From an uncultured Paracoccaceae bacterium (lineage in GTDB: Bacteria; Pseudomonadota; Alphaproteobacteria; Rhodobacterales; Rhodobacteraceae): 64,000 nucleotides of DNA. The stretch covers positions 1 to 64,000 of the forward strand of contig CALICM010000038.1 of assembly GCA_938049225.1 (NCBI GenBank), given 5' to 3'. The notes under the pieces are model-generated. The model was not told the origin of the DNA. It was given only the letters and a program-made list of their open reading frames with translations, and made no database searches. Shown here in pieces: positions 17,179 to 25,986 of the stretch. The stretch's first letter is position 1; the number at the start of each line of letters is the position of its first letter. A program made the position numbers and the translations under genes.

Positions 17179-17559
17179 ATGTACGAACAAGACAGCCTCT
17201 TCACGCTCTCGCCCGCTGGACAAGCTGGCGTGCTGGCCATCACGGCCGTCCTCTCTGTTGCCCTGTTGTGGCTGACCTATCGTCTGACCCGCCGCCGAAG
17301 CCCGCTGATCCGGGTAGCCATCGCCGCAGTGCTGTTTGCCCTATTCATATGGCTCTCGCCGCAGATCTATTACACCTATTACCTGCAAATCTTTGACGGC
17401 CTGCCCGTGCAATGGGTCATCAAATGGCCCGACCCGGGCCGCTTGATCCGGCTGATCACCTTTCAAAGCCAAGTCAGCCTGTCCGATCACGGTAAAGGCG
17501 CTTTATTCTGGGCTATGGCCCTGCTCGGCCTTGCCGCCCCGCGCCTGACGCGGCGTTAA
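17179..17559 (+). CDS. Small integral membrane protein, unknown
   Basis: The 126-residue protein has three likely membrane segments: near residues 15-33, near 42-60, and at the C-terminus (GALFWAMALLGLAAPRLT). Basic residues between the first two suggest cytoplasmic loops. I do not recognise the family. It begins 13 bases after the permease stop on the same strand, so it is probably the last gene of the transporter operon. A hairpin overlaps its stop codon. Confidence 0.65.
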   Translation: MYEQDSLFTLSPAGQAGVLAITAVLSVALLWLTYRLTRRRSPLIRVAIAAVLFALFIWLSPQIYYTYYLQIFDGLPVQWVIKWPDPGRLIRLITFQSQVSLSDHGKGALFWAMALLGLAAPRLTRR

Positions 17560-17569
17560 TTCACGCCGC
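17550..17569 (+). terminator. Hairpin at the end of the transporter operon
   Basis: GCGGCGT, loop TAATTC, ACGCCGC forms a perfect 7-bp stem overlapping the stop codon of the preceding gene. No long T-run follows, so termination is likely but not certain. Confidence 0.45.
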
Positions 17570-17649
17570 TATCACAAGCTCTTGCGCCTGCATTGCGACG
17601 TATAATGCGCCGCCACATCTGTCCTAACGCAAAACGCAGGAGATGACAG

Positions 17650-18213
17650 ATGACCACCCCCACCCTTCACACGCTCGACACCGCCCCGGCCGATGCTCAA
17701 CCCCTGCTGAAAAAATCGCAAAAGGCCTTCGGGATGATCCCCAACCTGCACGCTGTCATGGCCGAAAGCCCTGCCCTGTTGGAGGCCTATCAAAAAACCC
17801 ATGAGTTGGTCGTTCTGGGCACCCAATTCAGCGCCACCGAACGCACCGTCGTCTGGCAAACCGTGAATGTCGAGCACGCGTGCCACTACTGTGTTCCCGC
17901 CCACACGGCCATCGCCCATATGGACGGCGTGCATACTGATGTGATCGAGGCGCTGCGCACCGGCGGGCCGTTGGGTGACGAGCGCTTGGAAGCCCTGCGC
18001 AGCTTCACCCTGTCGGTTCTGCGCAGCCGGGGTCAGGTCAGCAACATAGACCGCACTGCCTTCGCCGCCGCTGGCTTTGGCGACCGCGCCGTTCTCGACG
18101 TGATCCTGATCGTCAGCCAAAAGGTGATGTCAAACTACGTGAACCACCTGTTCGACACACCGGTCGACGCGCCCTTCCAAAAATTCGCTTGGGATGCGGA
18201 TGTGGCAGCTTGA
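17650..18213 (+). CDS. Carboxymuconolactone decarboxylase/AhpD-family protein
   Basis: This 187-residue protein has the AhpD-type redox motif E75-x2-C78-x2-C81-x3-H85 (VEHACHYCVPAH), used by alkylhydroperoxidases to reduce peroxides through a thiol relay. No decarboxylase-specific features stand out. The start at 17650 is preceded by AGGAGATGACAG. It is followed by a composition change to AT-rich DNA and has no obvious operon partner. Confidence 0.85.
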   Translation: MTTPTLHTLDTAPADAQPLLKKSQKAFGMIPNLHAVMAESPALLEAYQKTHELVVLGTQFSATERTVVWQTVNVEHACHYCVPAHTAIAHMDGVHTDVIEALRTGGPLGDERLEALRSFTLSVLRSRGQVSNIDRTAFAAAGFGDRAVLDVILIVSQKVMSNYVNHLFDTPVDAPFQKFAWDADVAA

Positions 18214-18277
18214 TATGTCATAGGGGCGACCAGAGGCCGCAGTGATGACTGTGGCCTTAGTTCTTCTTAATCGGCTA

Positions 18278-18302
18278 ATTAGGTAATATATGCTGACCTA
18301 AT
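18278..18302. promoter_or_regulatory. Inverted repeat upstream of an AT-rich gene pair
   Basis: ATTAGGT (18278-18284) and ACCTAAT (18296-18302) are perfect inverted halves 11 bp apart, 53 bp before the ATG at 18356. The position suits an operator for autoregulation of the small two-gene module downstream. This is inference from symmetry and place only. Confidence 0.35.
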
Positions 18303-18355
18303 GAATCTTTGTTTCAGCAGATTCCCTTTGTACTGTTTTTGTGGTTCTATTCATT

Positions 18356-18640
18356 ATGGAACTCTCGTCTCATATAACCAACGAAATGATCGAAGATATC
18401 GTGTCGAGGCAGCTGGGCTCTGACCGGGTAATTTCAGTTGAGAGTCGCTTGTTGGATAATGATGATGGAAATCCTGTCATTCGAATAAAGGTCATATATA
18501 CCTCTGAGGACAGTCTTACAGTGGATGAGATGGAACAAGTCCTTGACGCCATTTGGCTAACGGACAGATCGGCGGAAGCGCCCTTTCCTGTAGTGGATTT
18601 TCAGGAAGATACGGACGAGAAGCATATTGCGGCTGAGTGA
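18356..18640 (+). CDS. Small acidic protein, first gene of an HEPN module
   Basis: The 94-residue acidic protein (start MELSSHITNEMIEDIVSRQL, tail ending in FPVVDFQEDTDEKHIAAE) has no recognised domain. A GTG at 18341 is an alternative start. It is AT-rich and overlaps the HEPN-like frame that follows by 14 bases. Small proteins of this shape often accompany HEPN genes, so it could be an antitoxin-like or regulatory partner, but nothing in the sequence proves it. Confidence 0.6.
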   Translation: MELSSHITNEMIEDIVSRQLGSDRVISVESRLLDNDDGNPVIRIKVIYTSEDSLTVDEMEQVLDAIWLTDRSAEAPFPVVDFQEDTDEKHIAAE

Positions 18641-18958
18641 TGAGCTTGTTCGAGTTGCCAAAGCTCGTCTAGAGGATATGACTGTCCGCAGCGAGGCAAA
18701 TCTTAGGCGGGCAACAAGTGATTTGTATTATGGGGTGTTTCATGCAGTTTGCGAAGCTCTGGTAGAGCCGTTTGGACTTCATCCCAATAATTCTAGTTTC
18801 AAAGAGTCCTATACTAGACTATATCGCCAACTGGATCATGGGTACGCTGAAAAGCGCTGCAGGGCCGCCACAACAAGCGGCGATTACTCACCAGATATCG
18901 CGCGTTTTGCAAAACATTTTATTACAATGAAGAATAAGCGTGAGCTGGCAGATTATCA
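18627..18958 (+). pseudogene. HEPN-like protein gene truncated by an IS256-family element
   Basis: A TTG at 18627, inside the end of the preceding gene, opens a helical protein with RRATSDLYYGVFHAVCEALV near residue 27 and NKRELADYQ near residues 103-111. This resembles HEPN-type proteins, in which a conserved R-x-x-A-D-Y segment lies near the C-terminus. The native sequence ends at ADYQ, where the insertion sequence begins, and the frame then runs into IS DNA to 19064. The C-terminal end is lost, so the module is probably inactive or altered. Confidence 0.65.
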
Positions 18959-20293
18959 GAGAGTGTCCGACCTTCTGTGTATGAGTAAATTGGCCCATGC
19001 TTCACCAACGAAGGAGCATGACGACAATGACGATTTCCAAAGAATTACTAGACGATCTGCTTAGCGGCGTTGAGCGGCCCGAGGATCTGCTAGGCGACAA
19101 AGGCCTGATGAAGGAGCTGAAGGTTCGGCTTATGGAGCGGATGCTGGGTGCTGAACTGACTGAGCACCTGGGCTATGAGCCGCATGGCGAGCCTGCCTCA
19201 CAACAGGCCAACCGGCGCAATGGTTCAGCGCGCAAAGTCTTGAAGGGCAATGACGGCGCGGTACCCATCGACATTCCGCGTGATCGTGATGGTAGTTTCA
19301 AGCCGGAACTTATCCCGAAAGGCCAAACCCGGATCGACGGGATGGATGATAAGATCATTGGTCTTTATGCCGCCGGATTGTCGACCCGCGATATCCGCGC
19401 CCACCTTGAAGAAGTTTATGGCCTGAAGGTTTCCGCCGACTTGGTCAGCCGCGTCACCGACGCCGTCTTGGAGGAGGTTTCGGACTGGCAGAACCGCGCT
19501 CTGGAGCCGATGTATCCGATTGTTTTCCTCGATGCGCTTCGGGTCAAAATCCGCGACGCGGAAAGCCGACAGGTTAAAAACAAGGCCGTATACGTGGCCC
19601 TGGGCGTTACGTCAGAAGGCGAACGCGAGGTTTTGGGTCTGTGGATTGCCAATAATGAAGGGGCCAAATTCTGGCTCTCGGTGATGAATAATCTGCGCAA
19701 CCGGGGCGTCGAAGACATCCTGATCGCCGTTGTGGATGGCCTCAAGGGCTTCCCTGATGCTATCAATGCCGCGTTCCCGGACACGACCGTCCAGACGTGT
19801 ATCGTGCATCTCGTGCGCCATTCCCTGAACTTCTGCGGGTGGAAAGACCGCAAGAATGTCGCCAAAAGCCTGAAACGGGTTTACCAAGCCACGGATGATA
19901 CCGAGGCCACGAAAGCTCTCGATGATTTCGAGGCCGAATGGGGCCAGAAATACCCCTCAATCGCACCCTCATGGCGGCGCGCATGGCAGGAAGTCATCCC
20001 ATTCTTTGCCTTCCCGCCAGCAGTTCGGAAAATCATCTACACCACGAATGCTATTGAAAGCTTGAATAGGGTCATCCGCAAAACGACCAAAACGCGCGGC
20101 AGCTTTCCAACCGACGATGCCGCCACAAAGCTGATCTATCTGGCGATCCGCAGCTTCGAGAAGGCTGGTAGGTGTGTCAGACAATGGGTGGACGCTCGAA
20201 ATCAGTTCGCTATCCTATACCCAGAACGGTTCAATAAATGACCCGTCGAAACCGCATGGGCTAAGCCTCATACACAGAGTTTCGGATACTCCC
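18959..20293 (+). mobile_element. IS256-family insertion sequence, complete
   Basis: Terminal inverted repeats are visible. The left end reads GAGTGTCCGACC (18961 onward) then TTCTGTGTATGAG. The right end, read inward, is GAGTATCCGAAA then CTCTGTGTATGAG (20267-20291). They match at 21 of 25 positions. The element is about 1.33 kb and contains one intact transposase gene. The 8-9 bp on either side do not match (left ...GATTATCA, right TCGTCGCC...), so there is no target duplication. Both flanking genes are truncated at the element's edges. Confidence 0.9.
19018..20241 (+). CDS. IS256-family transposase
   Basis: The 407-residue transposase has the DDE arrangement of the family: VFLDALRVKIRD with the first Asp, VVDGLKGFPDAI with the second, and IIYTTNAIESLNRVIRK with the catalytic Glu. 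CIVHLVRHS lies between them, as in the mutator-type superfamily. The ATG at 19018 has AAGGAG just before it, and an upstream in-frame ATG at 18997 lacks one. No frameshift or stop is seen, so it should be active. Confidence 0.95.
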   Translation: MTTMTISKELLDDLLSGVERPEDLLGDKGLMKELKVRLMERMLGAELTEHLGYEPHGEPASQQANRRNGSARKVLKGNDGAVPIDIPRDRDGSFKPELIPKGQTRIDGMDDKIIGLYAAGLSTRDIRAHLEEVYGLKVSADLVSRVTDAVLEEVSDWQNRALEPMYPIVFLDALRVKIRDAESRQVKNKAVYVALGVTSEGEREVLGLWIANNEGAKFWLSVMNNLRNRGVEDILIAVVDGLKGFPDAINAAFPDTTVQTCIVHLVRHSLNFCGWKDRKNVAKSLKRVYQATDDTEATKALDDFEAEWGQKYPSIAPSWRRAWQEVIPFFAFPPAVRKIIYTTNAIESLNRVIRKTTKTRGSFPTDDAATKLIYLAIRSFEKAGRCVRQWVDARNQFAILYPERFNK

Positions 20294-21988
20294 TCGTCGC
20301 CGCCATTTTGGCTGAACGAGAATGTGTCCGCGTCCGCACCGCCTTTGAGCTTGTCGTTGCCGCGCCCCCCGTTCAGTTTGTCGGCGCCGGTGCCCCCTTC
20401 AAGCCGGTCATTGCCGCCGCCGCCTAGCAACAGATCGCTTCCCTCAGCGCCCTTGATCACGTCATTGTCGCCGCCGCCCGAGATTTTGTCGCGGGCCCCG
20501 CCGCCGTTCAGCACATCATCGCCTGCATTTCCGATCAAGCGGTCTTTGTCGTCGCCGCCGCGGATGCGATCATCGCCCGCACCGCCCAAAATGCGATCGC
20601 GGTCCGCGCCGCCGTCGATGACATCATCGCCGCCCTCGCCAAACAATTTGTCGTTGCCATCACCGCCCTTGATCATGTCGTTGCCGCCGCCAGCCTCGAC
20701 TGTGTCGCGGGCGCCGAAGCCCTGGAAAACCTCGTCAGCATCGGTGCCGACGAAAATGTTCAAACCCGCGTCGCCTTTGTAGATCAGGTCGCGTGGCAGT
20801 TCCTCGTTGTCGTAGATGACCACGAAGCCGGGTGAGATCGCCGCGATCTCGTCCACGCCATCGAAGTCATAGTCAACCAGGGTGAGGCTTTCATTGGAGC
20901 CGCCGATGTCGTTTTGCGAAAACTTGAACGTGCCCGTGTCGTCTTGCAGGAACACGCGGTGCCCTTCGGGGAAGGCGAATTGGATAACGAAGTCCAAATC
21001 GCCGTCCTGATCCAGATCCGCGAATTGGACGTCACTGGCCCAGCGGTCGAAGGCCGTATTGGGGAAATCCATATCGATCGCGTTCATATAGGTCGCGGTT
21101 TTGTCCTGAAAGCTACCGTCGCTTTTCTGGATCAGGAATTGAACGGTCATCCCAGAGTAAAGCGTATCGGCGCTGGTTTGCAGGAACACAATGTCCTTGC
21201 GACCGTCGCCGTTGATGTCCAGCACATTGGTGTCCAGGTTGATCATAGGGTGGTTCGGCCCGAAGGCATTGTTGCGCGGCAGTTCGGTCAGATCGAAACC
21301 GGTGCCATTCCACTCAGCGATCACCGAATTCGCGCCGCGATCGACGTTTTCATCGCGGCCCAGGATCACCTCGTCGTCGCCGTCGCCATCGAGATCGGCA
21401 AGCTCGACGGTGGTGAAGGAATCGACTCGGCCCGGCAGGGGGATGGCGTCGAAAGTGACCCCACCGTCGTTGCGGATCGTGGCGACGTAAGATGCGTCCA
21501 CGCCAAGGTTGTTGAAGAAGATGTCGACCCGACCATCCCCATCAATATCACCGATGGCGACCGAGTGTGTGAAATCATCGGTCTTCGAGAAGGCGTCAGA
21601 ACGGTCGATCAGAACGGTCGATCAGACGCCCTTTGCCGTTAGAGATCAGAACCGTATTGCGTGCGCCTGGGAAGGGATCGGCGTCAAAGCCATGATCAGC
21701 GATGATCAGATCGTCATATCCATCGCCATTGATGTCGTCGACCAAGATCTCGCGGCCGAAGTCCGAGGTGGCGCTGCCGCCGACAATCACTTCAGGGGCG
21801 ATGTTGATCAGCGTGCCGTCGCGCTGCACCTCGAAAATCGGGAGCGGTTGGTCGATGCCGCCGGGGACCGTGAAGCGGATGAAGGTAAGTTCCGGCAGCC
21901 CATCTTGGTCGAAATCCGTGGTCACCGCCCCGCCTGGAAATTCGTACACCGCGCCAAGGTCGATGAATTGGGAATAGGTGAAGGGCAT
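20294..21988 (-). pseudogene. FG-GAP/VCBS-repeat RTX surface or secreted protein, frameshifted and truncated
   Basis: The start at 21988 (MPFTYSQFIDLGAVYEF) has AGGAG upstream. Seven Asp-rich FG-GAP/VCBS-type repeats follow (such as DFDQDGLPEL, DINGDGYDDL, DIDGDGRVDI, DLDGDGDDEV). About fourteen RTX nonapeptides (GGxGxDxLx) come next, near 20320-20740. Such proteins bind calcium and leave the cell by type I secretion. A 13-bp tandem duplication at 21598-21623 shifts the frame, so the first part stops at 21596. The second part is open from about 21580 to the IS256 element, which removes the C-terminus and any secretion signal. The gene is non-functional as it stands. Confidence 0.85.
21598..21623 (-). 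repeat. 13-bp tandem duplication causing a frameshift
   Basis: AGAACGGTCGATC occurs twice in a row (21598-21610 and 21611-21623), followed by a partial third AGA. Removing one copy restores a continuous frame through the RTX gene, reading GRLIDRSDAFSKTDDFTHSV. With both copies the protein ends GRLIDRSDRPF-stop. Confidence 0.9.
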
Positions 21989-22134
21989 CTGGAACTCCTG
22001 ACAAGTGACCCTTTGGCATCTGCCTTTGGTCTTTGGCGACAATATGGCTTTAGCGGCGGATCATGGATTTAGGGACGGCGTCCGCTTCATGCGGCGGTGG
22101 ACCAAGGGTCGGAGAATGGTCTAGCGTCACGCCT

Positions 22135-25100
22135 ATGAGCGATCCGCGATTCATTCATCTGCGTGTGCACACGGCCTATTCCCTGTTGGAGGGGGCGGTG
22201 CAGGTGAAGGCCCTGCCAGGGATGGCCGCGAGCGCGGGTATGCCCGCAGTGGCGGTGACGGACAGTGGGAATATGTTCGCGGCGCTTGAGTTCTCGGAAA
22301 ACGCGGCGAAGGCGGGGGTTCAGCCCATCTTGGGGGCGCAACTACCTGTGGCGGTGGGCGAAACGCCGCGCCCGGGGCAGCGGGTGGCCGCCCCACGGGC
22401 CGTGGTTCTGCTGGTGCAGGATGAGGTTGGGTATCTGAACCTGCTCAAGCTGAGCAGTGCCTATTGGTTGGAGAGCAACGAGGCTTTGCCGCATGTCACC
22501 TTGGCACAGTTGGAGGCGCATAGCGCGGGGCTGATTTGCCTGACCGGTGGCGCGTATGGCCCGGTGGGGCAGCTGTTGCGCGACGGGCAGCGGCCTGCGG
22601 CCGAGGCGCTGATGGCGCGGCTGGCCGGGATCTTTGGGGATCGGCTGTATGTGGAGCTGCAGCGGCACCCGACGGAAGGGCACGCGCGGACACCGGCCGA
22701 GGCGGAAACCGAGCCCGGTTTCGTCGAAATGGCCTATGCGATGGATCTGCCGCTGGTCGCCACCAATGATGTTTATTTCCCCAAATCGGCAATGTACGAG
22801 GCGCATGATGCGCTGATTTGTATTGCCGAGGGCGCCTATGTGGATCAATCCGCCCCGCGACGGCAGTTGACCGATCAGCATTATTTCAAGAGCGCTGAGG
22901 AGATGGAGCGCCTGTTTTCCGACCTGCCCGAGGCTTTGGAGAATACGGTCGAGATCGCCCGGCGCTGCGCCTTCCGGGCGACGACCCGCGATCCGATCTT
23001 GCCGAAGTTCGCCGAGGACGAGGTTGAGGAGCTGAAGCGCCAGTCGCGGGCCGGGCTGGCGGCGCGGCTGGCGGTGATCCCCCACGCGGCCCAGGTCGAG
23101 GACTACGAGAAACGGCTCGAGTTCGAGTTGGACGTGATCGAGGGGATGGGGTTTCCGGGCTATTTCCTGATCGTGGCCGATTTCATCAAATGGGCCAAGG
23201 AAAAGGACATTCCGGTGGGTCCGGGGCGGGGGTCGGGGGCCGGGTCGCTTGTGGCGTATGCGCTGACGATCACAGATCTGGATCCGCTGCGGTATGGGTT
23301 GCTGTTCGAGCGGTTTTTGAATCCCGAGCGGATCTCGATGCCCGATTTCGACATCGATTTCTGCATGGATCGCCGCGAGGAAGTGATCGCCTATGTGCAG
23401 CAGAAATATGGGCGTGACCGGGTGGCACAGATCATCACCTTCGGTGCGCTCCTCAGCAAGGCGGCCGTGCGGGATGTCGGCCGGGTGCTACAAATGCCCT
23501 ACGGACAAGTGGATCGCCTTTCAAAGCTGATCCCGGTTGAGGGGGTCAAGCCGGTCAGCATCGAAAAGGCGCTGGCCGACGAGCCCCGCCTGCGCGAGGA
23601 GGCTAAGCGCGAGGAGGTTGTCGCGCGGATGCTGGACTACGCGGGCAAGGTAGAAGGTCTGCTGCGCAACGCCTCGACCCATGCCGCTGGTGTGGTGATC
23701 GGGGACCGGCCGCTGGATGAATTGGTGCCGCTTTACCAAGACCCGCGCTCGGACATGCCCGCAACGCAGTTTAATATGAAGTGGGTCGAGGCTGCGGGTC
23801 TGGTGAAGTTCGACTTCCTTGGGCTTAAGACGCTGACGGTCATTCAGAACGCTTTGGATTTGCTGAAGGCGCGTGGGGTCGAGGTGGATATCGGGGCGAT
23901 CCCGCTGGATGATCCCAAGGCCTATGACCTCTATGCCAAGGCCGAAACGGTTGCTGTGTTCCAGGTGGAAAGCAGCGGCATGAAAGACGCGCTGCGGCAA
24001 ATGAAGCCGGACACGATCGAGGATATTATCGCGCTTGTGGCCCTCTACCGCCCAGGCCCGATGGAGAACATCCCCAAATTCTGCAATGTCAAAAACGGGC
24101 GCGAGGACCGCGAGGGGATCCACCCGCTGATCGACGGCATCCTGGACGAGACGCAGGGGATTATCGTCTATCAGGAACAGGTGATGGAGATCGCCCGGAA
24201 GATGGCCGGGTACTCCTTGGGCGGGGCCGACATGCTGCGCCGCGCCATGGGCAAAAAGATCCAAGAGGCGATGGACGCCGAACGGCCGAAGTTCCTGGAA
24301 GGCGCGGCGAGCAATGGCGTCGACAAGGACAAGGCGCTCGAGGTTTGGAACCTGCTCGACAAATTCGCGAACTACGGCTTCAACAAAAGCCATGCCGCCG
24401 CCTATGCCGTTGTCAGCTATCAAACGGCCTGGCTGAAGGCGAATTACCCGGTCGAATTCATGGCTGCCGTGATGAACTGCGACCTGCATCTGACCGATAA
24501 GCTGAACGTCTATAAGCAAGAGGTCGACCGGCTGGAGATCGAGATGATCCCGCCGTGCGTCAACCGAAGCCATGCGACCTTTGGCGTGGTCGATGGCAAG
24601 ATTGCTTATGCCTTGGGGGGTCTGAAAAACGTAGGTGTCGAGGCGATGCGCATGATCGTCGCGGCGCGCGAGGCGGGGCCGTTTCGCGATGTCTTCGACC
24701 TGGCACGGCGGGTGGATCTGAAGCGGATCGGCAAACGTCCGGTCGAGATGCTGGCCCGCGCGGGCGCCTTCGATCAGCTCGACAGCAATCGTCGTAAGAT
24801 GCTGGAGAGTGTGGATCAACTGGTCGCCTATTCGGCGGCGGCGCATGAAGACAAGGCCTCGGACCAGATCAGCATGTTTGGCGATGGTGGCGCTGATCTG
24901 CCCAGTCCGCGTTTGCCTGAACCCGAGGACTGGCTAGCCACCGAGCGGCTGGGTCAAGAACATCAGGCGGTCGGGTTCTATTTGTCAGGGCATCCGCTGG
25001 ATGACTACCAAGGCCCGCTCAAGCGCCAGCGGGTGCTGACCCTGGCGGAGTTGACCGAAAAAGTGCGGCAGGGGCCGCAAGCGGCCAAGATCGCAGGGGC

Positions 25101-25578
25101 CGTGGCCGGTCGGCAAGAGCGTAAGTCGGCGCGGGGCAATCGGTTCGCCTTTGTGCAACTGAGCGACCCGACGGGTTTGTATGAAGTGACCGTGTTTTCG
25201 GACACGCTTGAGAAATACCGCGACTATCTCGAACCTGGGGCAAATGTGGTGCTGGCCGTCGAGGCCAATTTGGAGAGCGATCAGCTCAAGCTGTTGGCCC
25301 GGGGCGTGCAGCCGATTGACGACGCGGTGGCGGGTGCCGATCCCGCGGGCCTTAAGATCTTTGTGAACGACCCCAGTGCGGTGGCGTCCGTCGCGACCCG
25401 GCTGGACGAGGCCGCCACGGGTCAGGTGCGCGCGGGCGGGCCGGTGAATTTGATCCTCATGCATCCCGATCTGCCGGGCGAGGTCGAGATCGCGCTGCCC
25501 ACAAAATACCCGATCACGCCGCAGATCAAAGGGGCGATCAAACACGTGGCTGGCGTCGCGCATGTGGAAGAGTTTTAG
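22135..25578 (+). CDS. dnaE: DNA polymerase III alpha subunit
   Basis: This is the replicative polymerase subunit of 1147 residues. The N-terminal PHP domain starts FIHLRVHTAYSLLEGAVQVK. The catalytic aspartates lie in PDFDIDFCMDRREEVIAYVQ, preceded by GPGRGSGAGSLVAYAL. The helix-hairpin-helix and OB-fold region is near the C-terminus (KIAGAVAGRQERKSARGNRF), which fits DnaE1 rather than the error-prone DnaE2. The frame is open to 22063, but the ATG at 22135 gives the conserved start MSDPRFIHLRVHTAYS. Hairpins follow the stop. Confidence 0.97.
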   Translation: MSDPRFIHLRVHTAYSLLEGAVQVKALPGMAASAGMPAVAVTDSGNMFAALEFSENAAKAGVQPILGAQLPVAVGETPRPGQRVAAPRAVVLLVQDEVGYLNLLKLSSAYWLESNEALPHVTLAQLEAHSAGLICLTGGAYGPVGQLLRDGQRPAAEALMARLAGIFGDRLYVELQRHPTEGHARTPAEAETEPGFVEMAYAMDLPLVATNDVYFPKSAMYEAHDALICIAEGAYVDQSAPRRQLTDQHYFKSAEEMERLFSDLPEALENTVEIARRCAFRATTRDPILPKFAEDEVEELKRQSRAGLAARLAVIPHAAQVEDYEKRLEFELDVIEGMGFPGYFLIVADFIKWAKEKDIPVGPGRGSGAGSLVAYALTITDLDPLRYGLLFERFLNPERISMPDFDIDFCMDRREEVIAYVQQKYGRDRVAQIITFGALLSKAAVRDVGRVLQMPYGQVDRLSKLIPVEGVKPVSIEKALADEPRLREEAKREEVVARMLDYAGKVEGLLRNASTHAAGVVIGDRPLDELVPLYQDPRSDMPATQFNMKWVEAAGLVKFDFLGLKTLTVIQNALDLLKARGVEVDIGAIPLDDPKAYDLYAKAETVAVFQVESSGMKDALRQMKPDTIEDIIALVALYRPGPMENIPKFCNVKNGREDREGIHPLIDGILDETQGIIVYQEQVMEIARKMAGYSLGGADMLRRAMGKKIQEAMDAERPKFLEGAASNGVDKDKALEVWNLLDKFANYGFNKSHAAAYAVVSYQTAWLKANYPVEFMAAVMNCDLHLTDKLNVYKQEVDRLEIEMIPPCVNRSHATFGVVDGKIAYALGGLKNVGVEAMRMIVAAREAGPFRDVFDLARRVDLKRIGKRPVEMLARAGAFDQLDSNRRKMLESVDQLVAYSAAAHEDKASDQISMFGDGGADLPSPRLPEPEDWLATERLGQEHQAVGFYLSGHPLDDYQGPLKRQRVLTLAELTEKVRQGPQAAKIAGAVAGRQERKSARGNRFAFVQLSDPTGLYEVTVFSDTLEKYRDYLEPGANVVLAVEANLESDQLKLLARGVQPIDDAVAGADPAGLKIFVNDPSAVASVATRLDEAATGQVRAGGPVNLILMHPDLPGEVEIALPTKYPITPQIKGAIKHVAGVAHVEEF

Positions 25579-25680
25579 CGGTGTGGCGCCCGGCTTTAAG
25601 CCTGAACTCGATATCTTCCACGGACGCTCTTTGCCACGAAGGCAAAAATGGGACGTGCTAGATCCATGTAGGGCGGCGGG

Positions 25681-25739
25681 CCCCACCCCCGCGAATGCGG
25701 GGGTGGGGAGATTGGACTTGCCCCCGCGTTCGCGGGGGC
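25681..25739. terminator. Two strong hairpins between dnaE and slyX
   Basis: The first has 12-bp perfect arms, CCCCACCCCCGC and GCGGGGGTGGGG with loop GAAT (25681-25708). The second has 9-bp arms, GCCCCCGCG and CGCGGGGGC with loop TT (25720-25739). Convergent genes (dnaE plus, slyX minus) end on either side, so they probably serve as a two-way transcription stop, though T-runs are poor and they may be REP-type repeats. Confidence 0.6.
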
Positions 25740-25748
25740 GCCTTTGGA

Positions 25749-25961
25749 TCAATAATGAGGTGGTTTTTGGTCGGCCAGCGGTACGGTCCCGGGTGTTTCG
25801 TCAGCCTCGGCCTGGGCGGCGCGTTGCATCAGCAGCGCAACACGGCGGTCCAAGCGGTCGATTTGCACGGCCTGGCGGTGGACAACCTCCGACAGATCCT
25901 CCACGACGGCTGTTTGATGGGCCAGGGCCTCTTCCAGGGCCGTTAGGCGGTCGTCGCTCAT
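25749..25961 (-). CDS. slyX: SlyX-family coiled-coil protein
   Basis: The 70-residue protein is a short coiled coil: DRLTALEEALAHQTAVVEDL followed by heptads through LDRRVALLMQR, then a Pro-rich tail ending KPPHY, which is the hallmark C-terminus of SlyX. The molecular role of SlyX is not established. It converges on dnaE and lies 25 bp downstream of the antiporter operon on the same strand. Confidence 0.88.
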   Translation of the reverse strand: MSDDRLTALEEALAHQTAVVEDLSEVVHRQAVQIDRLDRRVALLMQRAAQAEADETPGTVPLADQKPPHY

Positions 25962-25986
25962 GTGCTGGCGTCCTTATCTCGCGGCC

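Noticed and set aside
18997-19017. Upstream ATG of the IS256 transposase
   Set aside because: It has no ribosome-binding site, whereas the ATG at 19018 is preceded by AAGGAG.
18959-20293. IS256 as a simple insertion with target duplication
   Set aside because: Flanking 8-9 bp were compared at several possible edges of the inverted repeats and do not match.
23521-24846. Long open frames antisense to dnaE
   Set aside because: They mirror conserved dnaE codons and show no independent domains or start signals.
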